Below are positions 1 to 5,091 of a stretch of DNA of 5,091 nt, one piece after another (within the stretch, counting starts at the first letter, position 1; the number at the start of each line of letters is the position of its first letter). Made by a program: the position numbers and the translations under genes. Origin of the DNA: Alphaproteobacteria bacterium (lineage in GTDB: Bacteria > Pseudomonadota > Alphaproteobacteria > SP197); NCBI GenBank assembly GCA_022822575.1, contig JAJEBJ010000445.1, positions 1-5,091 on the forward strand. Direction: 5' to 3'. Below the pieces are notes generated by a model. That model made no database searches. It was given only the letters and a program-made list of their open reading frames with translations, and was not told the DNA's origin.

Positions 1-501
1 GCCGACGCGCTGGCCGACGGCTTCGGGGTCTACACGGAACTCGTCGGCATCAAGAGTCGTGGAACCGTGAGGTTGCGTTCGGCCGACCCGCAGGAACTGC
101 CGCGGTTCCGCTTCAACTTTCTCGCCGAGGAGCGCGACCGCGCCACGTTCCGCGCCGGTACCGGCCTGATCCGGGACATCGTGTCGCAGCCGGCATTCGA
201 CGGCCTGCGGGGGCGCGAGATCGATCCTGGCGCGAGCGTGACGTCGCCAGCCGACATCGACAGGTGGGTGAGCGGAAGCATCGGCATCACACACCATCTC
301 GCCGGCACCTGCCGCATGGGTGCGCCCGATGATCCGCGTTCCGTCGTCGGTCCCGATCTCCGGTTGCTGGGTCTCGACGGTCTTCGCATAGCCGACAACT
401 CGATCATGCCCCGTGTCACCAGCGGCAACACCCATGCCCCGGCGATCATGATTGGCGAAAAGGCCAGCGATCTCATCACTAGCGAGCGCAACGTTCCATG
501 A
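1..501 (+). CDS. GMC-family FAD-dependent alcohol dehydrogenase/oxidase, C-terminal part (5' end outside window)
   Basis: The reading frame is open from base 1 and leaves 166 residues before TGA at 499-501. This is the C-terminal substrate-binding and catalytic part of a glucose-methanol-choline oxidoreductase (full members are about 530-560 residues), so the FAD-binding N-terminus is missing. Visible signatures are GTVRLRSADP near residues 21-30, the active-site block HHLAGTCRMG (98-107), the LRIADNSIMP block, and SGNTHAPAIMIGEKASDLI near the end. His99 aligns with the catalytic His of the family. The second catalytic position, usually Asn in choline-dehydrogenase-like members, appears to be His145. 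The family oxidises primary or secondary alcohols to carbonyls using FAD. Substrate is not determinable; choline, a polyol or another alcohol are all possible. The stop overlaps the next gene's ATG, so the two are very likely co-transcribed and translationally coupled. Family assignment is firm; substrate is unknown. Confidence 0.93.
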   Translation, partial: ADALADGFGVYTELVGIKSRGTVRLRSADPQELPRFRFNFLAEERDRATFRAGTGLIRDIVSQPAFDGLRGREIDPGASVTSPADIDRWVSGSIGITHHLAGTCRMGAPDDPRSVVGPDLRLLGLDGLRIADNSIMPRVTSGNTHAPAIMIGEKASDLITSERNVP

Positions 502-1661
502 CACTCGACCGTCGATTCCCCTCGATTCATGCGATGCAGGAGTGCGCGGCCCGGCGTGTGCCGCGCTTTGCCTTCGGCTACATGGAGGGAGGAATCGACA
601 GGGAAGTCTGCCTTGCAGCCAACATCGATGCCCTGCGCAGGGTCGTCCTCGCACCCCGGGGGATTGTCGACGAGGCCTTCGAACCGGATCTCTCCGTCAC
701 CCTGTTCGGTCGCACCTGGCCGCTTCCCATGGCTCCCGCCCCGATGGGGCTGACGGGGCTGATGTGGCCGAATGCGCCGGCGCTCATCGCGCGCGCCGCC
801 ATCGGTCATGGCCTGCCTGTGTGCCTGAGCAGTTTTGCCACCATGTCCGTCGAGGAGATCGGCGCCATCGCCGGGAGCAATCTCTGGTTCCAGCTCTATT
901 GCACCGTGGATCCCGCCATCGAGAACGACATCGTGGACCGGGCAGAAGCCGCCGGCGCCTCGGTGCTCATCGTGACGGTCGATGTCCCCACCCGCACCCG
1001 GCGTGAACGCGACATCGCCAGCGGCCTTTCCGTGCCCCCGCGGTTCGATCGCACGACGCTCATGAACATCGTCGCCCGCCCTGCCTGGGCCCTGGCCATG
1101 ATGCGCGCCGGCATCCCTCGGCTCCGTACGCTCGAGCGCTACCTGCCGAAGCGTCTGCCTCTGTCGGCAATGGGGGAGCATCTGGCGAGCATGACGGACG
1201 GCCGGGTGACCGCCGGAAAGATCGAACGGCTGAGGGAACGCTGGAAGGGCGCCATGATCGTCAAGGGACTCCTCTCCCCCGACGATGCCGTGCGGATGCG
1301 TGATATGGGCGTTGACGCCGTGGCGGTCTCCAACCATGGCGGCCGCCAGTTCGATGCGGCCCCGGCTCCGGTCGAGGTGCTGCCGGCCATCCGCAGGGCC
1401 GTCGGCGCCGACTATCCCCTGCTGGCCGACGGTGGCGTGCGCTCGGGGATTGACGTCGCCCGCATGATCGCCTGTGGCGCCGACTTCGTTCTCATGGCGC
1501 GCGCAATCGCCTACGCGGTTGCGGCTGGGGGCGAGGCCGGGGTGGAACATGCCATACGCATCATCCGGGCAGACCTGAGGCAGGCGATGATGCAGGCCGG
1601 AACGCCGCGCCTCGATGACCTGCCCTCGCGCCGGGCGACGGGGGAACTCCGCAACGCGTGA
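498..1661 (+). CDS. FMN-dependent alpha-hydroxy-acid dehydrogenase (L-lactate/mandelate dehydrogenase-like)
   Basis: A 387-residue, full-length member of the FMN-dependent 2-hydroxy-acid dehydrogenase family, a TIM barrel that oxidises an L-2-hydroxy acid to the 2-keto acid. All key residues expected from glycolate oxidase and LldD are present: Tyr28 in FGYMEGG, Tyr134 in WFQLY, Asp162 in TVDVP, Lys256 in IVKG, catalytic His280 and Arg283 in SNHGGRQ, and the FMN-phosphate motif ADGGVRSG (310-317). Residues 165-215, RERDIASGLSVPPRF followed by a hydrophobic ARPAWALAMM stretch, resemble the long loop 4 that attaches bacterial mandelate and lactate dehydrogenases to the membrane. This favours a quinone-linked dehydrogenase over a soluble oxidase (inference). 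The usual LGRA motif near the C-terminus reads LMARA here. The ATG overlaps the upstream stop (ATGA) and has only a weak Shine-Dalgarno, which points to coupled translation. Substrate is unknown: lactate, glycolate, mandelate or another hydroxy acid. Confidence 0.93.
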   Translation: MTLDRRFPSIHAMQECAARRVPRFAFGYMEGGIDREVCLAANIDALRRVVLAPRGIVDEAFEPDLSVTLFGRTWPLPMAPAPMGLTGLMWPNAPALIARAAIGHGLPVCLSSFATMSVEEIGAIAGSNLWFQLYCTVDPAIENDIVDRAEAAGASVLIVTVDVPTRTRRERDIASGLSVPPRFDRTTLMNIVARPAWALAMMRAGIPRLRTLERYLPKRLPLSAMGEHLASMTDGRVTAGKIERLRERWKGAMIVKGLLSPDDAVRMRDMGVDAVAVSNHGGRQFDAAPAPVEVLPAIRRAVGADYPLLADGGVRSGIDVARMIACGADFVLMARAIAYAVAAGGEAGVEHAIRIIRADLRQAMMQAGTPRLDDLPSRRATGELRNA

Positions 1662-1665
1662 AAGG

Positions 1666-3201
1666 TCAGTTGTCGTGGACGCCGCCTTCGGCCTTGCGGC
1701 GGGCGACAAAGGCCTCGAGTTCCTCGCGGATCGCCGGATCGAGAGGCGGCTCCTGGAAGTCCGCCAGAAACTGCTTCCAGATGCGGTTCGCGCGTCGGCT
1801 GGCGTCAGGGCTTCCCGCCTCGACCCATGTCTCGAAGTTGCGCCAGTCCGAGAGAAGCGGCGCATAGAAGGCGGTCTCGTAGCGCTCCAGGGTGTGGCCG
1901 GTTCCGAAGAAGTGTCCGCCCGGACCGACGTCCGCCATCGCCTCCATGCCGATTTCGGCATCGTTGACGACGATCGGCTCCATGATCTCGAACATGCCCT
2001 GGATCATCTCGGCATCGACGATCATCTTTTCGAAACTGGCCACCAGGCCACCCTCCATCCAGCCGGCTCCGTGATGGATGAGGTTGCCGTGGGCGAGGAA
2101 GGCCGCCCACAGGGACATGCCGGTCTCGTAGGCCGCCTGGGCGTCGACCGCGTTGGAGGCGCTGACATTGCTGGTCCTGAAGGGAATGTTGTAGTGGCGC
2201 GCCAATTGTCCGCTGGCAAGGGTCGCCCTGACATATTCCGGGGTGCCGAAGGCCGGTGCGCCTGACTTCATGTCGACGTTGCTGGTGAACCCGCCATAGA
2301 CGGATGGCGCGCCGGGTCTGACGATCTGGATCAGCGCCAGCGCGGCGAGGGCCTCGGCGTTCTGCTGCACGAGGGACCCGGCAAGGGTGGAGGGCGCCAT
2401 GGCGCCCTGAAGCGTGAACGGTGTGATGGCGACCGCCTGACCGGCGCGGGCCATCTCGATGAGGCCCTGACTCATGGGTTCGTCGAGGCGCAGCGGCGAA
2501 TTGGTGTTGATCAGCGTGATGAGACCCGGTCGGGCGATCATCTCCTCCATGTCGATGCCCCGCGCGATGCGGTTCATCACGATGCCGTCGCGGCTGCGTT
2601 CGGCGCCCAGGGCATAGGTCCGCCAGACACGGTCGGTATCGGTGATGAAGGTCATGTAGCAGTCGAGGTGTCTGGTGGGCACCGGCAGATCGATGGGCTC
2701 GACGGGATAGCCGGCGAAGAAGTGTACGGTGTTGAGGCTTGCGGCCACCCTCACCAGATTGCGGAAATCCTCAAAGCTGCCGGGACGCCGCCCATTGTCG
2801 AGATCGGAGACGTTAGGCGGGCTCGACACCGCCGTGGTGACGATGCGGTTGCCTCCGAGCGTGATGGAGCGGTCCGCGACCCTGCTGTGGAGGGTGAACT
2901 CCGGAGGGACCTTCGCCATCGCCTCCTCGATGAGACCGCGGTCGAACCGTACGCGCATGGTGCTGTCGTCCACGTCGGCGCCGGCCTCGCGGTAGAGCTG
3001 CCGCGCATCCCCGCCCAGAATCTCCATGCCGAGTTCCTCGAGAACGTCGAGGGAGGCGCTGTGGACATGTTCGATCTGGTCTGTCGAGAGAATGTCGAGC
3101 GGCGGGAAGGGATTGTGCACCTCGCGCCAGGGAAGCTGGCGAGGGGCGGCCGAGCGTGACCTCTCACTGCCCCTGCGGCGAGACCGGGTACGGCGTGCCA
3201 T
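1666..3201 (-). CDS. MttB/trimethylamine methyltransferase-family protein without pyrrolysine (paralog 1, downstream copy)
   Basis: 511 residues, the usual length for COG5598/MttB-family corrinoid-dependent methyltransferases. Pyrrolysine-containing MttB demethylates trimethylamine; relatives lacking pyrrolysine include the glycine betaine:corrinoid methyltransferase MtgB and enzymes for proline betaine and carnitine. This frame has no in-frame TAG, so it belongs to the non-pyrrolysine group. Visible blocks are HFFAGYPVEP (160-169), TNSPLR (233-238), TPFTLQGAMAP (260-270), YGGFTSNVDMKSGAP (302-316), HGAGWMEGGLVASFEKM (377-393) and GPGGHFFGTGHTLERYET (426-443). The first 21 residues hold nine Arg, a basic tail ahead of the conserved NPFPPL at 30. 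The ATG start is well supported by AAGGGAG six bases upstream (3208-3214). The gene follows its paralog after 83 bases and ends 4 bases from the convergent dehydrogenase. Family is secure. Substrate is unknown, and its partner corrinoid protein is not in the window. Confidence 0.92.
   Translation of the reverse strand: MARRTRSRRRGSERSRSAAPRQLPWREVHNPFPPLDILSTDQIEHVHSASLDVLEELGMEILGGDARQLYREAGADVDDSTMRVRFDRGLIEEAMAKVPPEFTLHSRVADRSITLGGNRIVTTAVSSPPNVSDLDNGRRPGSFEDFRNLVRVAASLNTVHFFAGYPVEPIDLPVPTRHLDCYMTFITDTDRVWRTYALGAERSRDGIVMNRIARGIDMEEMIARPGLITLINTNSPLRLDEPMSQGLIEMARAGQAVAITPFTLQGAMAPSTLAGSLVQQNAEALAALALIQIVRPGAPSVYGGFTSNVDMKSGAPAFGTPEYVRATLASGQLARHYNIPFRTSNVSASNAVDAQAAYETGMSLWAAFLAHGNLIHHGAGWMEGGLVASFEKMIVDAEMIQGMFEIMEPIVVNDAEIGMEAMADVGPGGHFFGTGHTLERYETAFYAPLLSDWRNFETWVEAGSPDASRRANRIWKQFLADFQEPPLDPAIREELEAFVARRKAEGGVHDN
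1874..1901. repeat. 28-base perfect repeat shared by the two mttB-family genes (copy 1; copy 2 at 3487-3514)
   Basis: The identical 28 bases occur at 1874-1901 and 3487-3514, offset by 1613 bases. They encode the conserved GHTLERYET segment of both methyltransferases. A second perfect 25-base match has the same offset (2343-2367 and 3956-3980, encoding the QQNAEALA region). These are remnants of gene duplication preserved in conserved codons, not an independent repeat element. Confidence 0.8.
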
Positions 3202-3284
3202 GAATCGCTCCCTTCAGGGGCAGGTCCTCAGGTCTCCACTATGGAAGCAGGTCCCACCTTGTGACAAGGCACCCGCGGCGTCAG
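3202..3284. other. 83-base gap between the two mttB-family genes
   Basis: The gap contains the ribosome binding site of the downstream gene, a small perfect inverted repeat at 3257-3269 (CCTTG, 3-base loop, CAAGG) and two copies of GCAGGTCC (3220-3227 and 3247-3254). No run of T follows the hairpin and no convincing -35/-10 pair is visible. The simplest reading is an intra-operon spacer, although a weak internal promoter cannot be excluded by eye. Confidence 0.5.
3208..3214 (-). promoter_or_regulatory. Ribosome binding site of the downstream mttB-family gene
   Basis: On the minus strand the sequence reads AAGGGAG followed by a 6-base spacer and ATG. It is the strongest Shine-Dalgarno match in the window and fixes the start codon at 3199-3201, which includes the arginine-rich N-terminus in the protein. 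Confidence 0.75.
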
Positions 3285-4820
3285 TCACCTCCCCAGAATC
3301 TCGGCCTTGCGGCGGGTGACGAAGGCGTCGAGCTCCGTTGCCGTGTCGGCGGAAAGCGCAGGTGCTTCCCAGGAATCGATAAGCTCGCGGGCAAGGCGCG
3401 AGGCGCGTCCGGTCGCGTCGATGCCGCCGGCATCTTTCCAGCTTTCGAAATTCCTCCAGTCCGACACCATTGGTTCGTGGAAGACTGTCTCGTAGCGCTC
3501 CAGGGTGTGGCCGGCGCCGAAGAAGTGTCCTCCGGGACCGACCTCCGCCATGGCTGTGATGCCGATTTCCTCGTCGGTCACCTCCACAGGCTCCAGAACC
3601 CGGCTGATCATCTCGATGGTATCGGCGTCGATCACCATCTTCTCGAAGCTTGCCACCAGTCCACCTTCAAGCCATCCGGCTCCGTGCAGCACGATGTTGG
3701 CGTGGCTCATCACGGCGCTCCACAGGGAGACCTGGCTCTCGTAGGCTGCCTGGGCATCGACTGACGTGGAAGCGTTGGCGTTGCTCGAACGGTAGGGAAC
3801 GCCATTGAGACGGGCGAGCTGGCCACCGATCATCGTCGCCCGGGCATATTCGGGAGTGCCGAATGCGGGGGCGCCCGTCTTCATGTCGACATTGCTGGTG
3901 AATCCGCCGTAGACCACCGGGGCCCCCGGGTTGACGAGCTGCACCAGTGTCATGCCGGCGAGGGCCTCGGCGTTCTGCTGGGTGACGGCTCCGGCCACGC
4001 TGGCTGGAGCCATGGCGCCGGCCAGCGTAAACGGGGTGACGATGACGGGCTGGTTGTGTTTGGCCATGGTCATCATGCCATCGAGCATCGGTGTGTCGAA
4101 TCTCAGCGGCGAGTTTGCATTGACCACGGTGACGATGCTGGGTTGTTCCTTCAGTTCCTGGCGCGACAGGTTTCTGGAGATGCAGATGATGGAGAGGGCA
4201 TCATCGATACGTTCCACGCCGAGCGAATAGGCATGCCAGGCCCGGTCGGTCAGCGTGACAAAGGCGGCGAGGCAGTCGAGGTGCCGGGTGGCGGCCGGAA
4301 GGTCGGTCGGCTCAACCGGGTAGCCGCCGAAGAAGTGCAGGCAGTTGAGTCCCTGAGCCAGGCGCAGGAAATCGCAGAAATCCCTGAAGTTGCCTTCGCG
4401 GCGCCCGCGCTCGAGATCGTGAGCGAAGGGCGGGCTGGCAACCGGCGTGAAGGCAATCCGGTTGCCTCCGATGGTGAGCGAGCGCTGCGGATTGCGGGCA
4501 TGGAGCGTGAAGGTGCGGGGTGCGGAGGCCATGGCATGCGCGACGAGCTGCCGGGGCAGGCGCACTCTGGATGTGCCGCGATCCACGTCGGCGCCGGCGT
4601 CATGGAACACCGCAAGCGCCCGCTCGTGCAGGAACTCGATGCCGATCTGCTCGAGAACTGCAAGGGACCGGTCCTGGATGAAGGCGATCTGGTCCGGGGA
4701 CACTGCCTCGAGGGGCGCAAAGGGGTTGACCGGTTGACGCCAGGCCGGCTGATGACGGGCGCCCTTCGGGCGGCGCTGACGGCCCCTTCGTGACAGTCGT
4801 GCCATGGATTCAGGCCCCAT
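3285..4820 (-). CDS. MttB/trimethylamine methyltransferase-family protein without pyrrolysine (paralog 2, upstream copy)
   Basis: 511 residues from the chosen ATG. It is a paralog of the neighbouring methyltransferase: from NPFAPL (32) to the C-terminal RRKAE the two align without gaps, with roughly half or more of residues identical by eye. Shared blocks include FFGGYPVEP, ANSPLRFD, TPFTLAGAMAP (262-272), YGGFTSNVDMKTGAP (304-318), HGAGWLEGGLVASFEKM and GPGGHFFGAGHTLERYET. There is no in-frame TAG, so no pyrrolysine; the closest characterised types are quaternary-amine:corrinoid methyltransferases such as MtgB. Three starts are possible. TTG at 4844 has no Shine-Dalgarno. ATG at 4820 has AAGG five bases upstream and was chosen. 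ATG at 4805 (MARLSRRG) aligns with the paralog's MARR start and is a close alternative. The N-terminal tail is again rich in Arg/Lys. It lies 51 bases after the amidohydrolase gene, consistent with one operon. Substrate unknown. Confidence 0.92.
   Translation of the reverse strand: MGPESMARLSRRGRQRRPKGARHQPAWRQPVNPFAPLEAVSPDQIAFIQDRSLAVLEQIGIEFLHERALAVFHDAGADVDRGTSRVRLPRQLVAHAMASAPRTFTLHARNPQRSLTIGGNRIAFTPVASPPFAHDLERGRREGNFRDFCDFLRLAQGLNCLHFFGGYPVEPTDLPAATRHLDCLAAFVTLTDRAWHAYSLGVERIDDALSIICISRNLSRQELKEQPSIVTVVNANSPLRFDTPMLDGMMTMAKHNQPVIVTPFTLAGAMAPASVAGAVTQQNAEALAGMTLVQLVNPGAPVVYGGFTSNVDMKTGAPAFGTPEYARATMIGGQLARLNGVPYRSSNANASTSVDAQAAYESQVSLWSAVMSHANIVLHGAGWLEGGLVASFEKMVIDADTIEMISRVLEPVEVTDEEIGITAMAEVGPGGHFFGAGHTLERYETVFHEPMVSDWRNFESWKDAGGIDATGRASRLARELIDSWEAPALSADTATELDAFVTRRKAEILGR
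3487..3514. repeat. 28-base perfect repeat shared by the two mttB-family genes (copy 2)
   Basis: Direct-orientation partner of the 28 bases at 1874-1901, in the same codons of the paralogous gene. Flanking bases diverge immediately on the left (T versus G) and within two bases on the right. Confidence 0.8.
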
Positions 4821-4871
4821 CGCTGCCTTGTGTTCATAGGCCAAGTGACGGCTGCGGGCAAACCGGAGTTC
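4821..4871. other. 51-base gap between the amidohydrolase and upstream mttB-family gene
   Basis: A short same-strand spacer. It contains the AAGG ribosome binding site and an alternative TTG start at 4842-4844. No hairpin with a T-run and no promoter was seen, so co-transcription of the amidohydrolase and the methyltransferases is the simplest reading. Confidence 0.5.
4826..4829 (-). promoter_or_regulatory. Probable ribosome binding site deciding the upstream mttB-family start
   Basis: The minus strand reads AAGG followed by CAGCG and ATG (4818-4820), a modest Shine-Dalgarno at good spacing. The in-frame ATG at 4805 has only GGGG nine bases upstream, and TTG at 4844 has nothing. This favours 4820, but the paralog alignment favours 4805, so the start is not settled. 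Confidence 0.45.
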
Positions 4872-5091
4872 TCACCCTGCCATCGAACGCATCACCTGCG
4901 CGTACTCACGGGTGATCCGGTCTTCCGTGGCATGGTGGCCCCGGTTGATGACGTGTCGGCCGCGGACGAACACGTCCCGAACCGGATTGCCGTTGCCGGA
5001 CAGGATGAAACTGTCGAGAAGCTGGCCATGTCTGCGGGCCACGAGCGAAGGGTGATCGGCATCCAGCACAACGACATCCGCCGGCGCGCCG
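4872..5091 (-). CDS. hutF: Amidohydrolase, formimidoylglutamate deiminase (HutF)-like, C-terminal end (5' end outside window)
   Basis: The minus-strand frame is open from the window edge to TGA at 4872-4874, giving 72 residues of a C-terminus. It reads GAPADVVVLDADHP, then LLDSFILSGNGNPVRDVFVRGRHVINRGHH, and ends in MRSMAG. The AD-VVLD strand and the VRDVFVRGRHV block are the closing beta-sandwich of metal-dependent amidohydrolases (the TRZ/ATZ/HutF/guanine-deaminase group). The DADHP motif, the LLDSFILSG segment and VRDV-V-GR-V---G-H match my recollection of HutF C-termini best. HutF converts N-formimidoyl-L-glutamate to N-formyl-L-glutamate and ammonia in histidine breakdown. The metal ligands and substrate residues lie outside the window, so the exact activity is not proven; a related deaminase of the same superfamily remains possible. 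It is the first visible gene of the minus-strand block and probably shares a transcript with the two methyltransferases. Confidence 0.72.
   Translation of the reverse strand, partial: GAPADVVVLDADHPSLVARRHGQLLDSFILSGNGNPVRDVFVRGRHVINRGHHATEDRITREYAQVMRSMAG

Noticed and set aside
1..501. Calling the GMC fragment betA (choline dehydrogenase)
   Set aside because: Only the C-terminal third is visible and the second catalytic position looks like His; proximity to betaine-type methyltransferases is not enough to name the substrate.
30..1961. A 643-codon open frame on the minus strand opposite the two oxidoreductase genes
   Set aside because: Its translation is low-complexity, rich in Arg, Gly, His and Asp, with no family motif. 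It lies antisense to two unmistakable genes and runs into a third in another frame. Long shadow frames are typical of GC-rich coding DNA.
3130..3201. Twin-arginine or other export signal at the N-terminus of the downstream methyltransferase
   Set aside because: There are paired arginines but no hydrophobic segment or cleavage-site pattern after them, and the family is cytoplasmic.
3257..3269. Small hairpin between the two methyltransferase genes as a terminator
   Set aside because: The stem is only 5 base pairs and no T-run follows on either strand, so it does not look like an intrinsic terminator.
4056..4793. A 245-codon plus-strand frame opposite the upstream methyltransferase (with similar frames at 1615-2265, 2668-3159 and 3261-3764)
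   Set aside because: All are antisense to the methyltransferase genes. Those at matching places resemble each other only because the sense genes are paralogs; none shows a recognisable domain.
1666..4820. Pyrrolysine (in-frame TAG) in either methyltransferase
   Set aside because: Both frames are open over the full family length with sense codons only, and both terminate at TGA after the natural C-terminus.

Overview
The window is GC-rich, densely packed and entirely protein-coding apart from three very short gaps. Its content (FAD- and FMN-linked dehydrogenases, paired MttB-family methyltransferases without pyrrolysine, and a HutF-like amidohydrolase) suggests a heterotrophic alphaproteobacterium that uses small quaternary amines, osmolytes or amino-acid derivatives. 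The taxonomic assignment is inference from gene types and base composition; no marker gene is present.

Layout: two gene blocks face each other. On the + strand, the C-terminal part of a GMC-family FAD alcohol dehydrogenase (1-501) overlaps by 4 bases (ATGA) a complete FMN-dependent alpha-hydroxy-acid dehydrogenase (498-1661). On the - strand, reading right to left, come the C-terminal end of a formimidoylglutamate-deiminase-like amidohydrolase (4872-5091), a first MttB-family methyltransferase (3285-4820) and a second, paralogous MttB-family methyltransferase (1666-3201). The two blocks meet tail to tail, with only 4 bases between the stop codons at 1661 and 1666.

How the genes may work together: MttB-family proteins move a methyl group from a methylated amine to a corrinoid protein. 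Members without pyrrolysine are known to act on quaternary amines such as glycine betaine, proline betaine and carnitine. Here two such enzymes sit next to each other and align without gaps from the NPF motif to the C-terminal RRKAE, so they arose by tandem duplication. The deiminase-like gene upstream and the two oxidoreductases opposite fit a catabolic island that oxidises an alcohol and a 2-hydroxy acid and strips methyl groups and nitrogen from a substrate. The substrate cannot be read from the sequence. No corrinoid protein, corrinoid activator, methyl-tetrahydrofolate transferase, transporter or regulator lies inside the window.

No RNA genes, insertion sequences, CRISPR arrays, attachment sites or convincing terminators were seen. 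Promoters for both blocks must lie outside the window.
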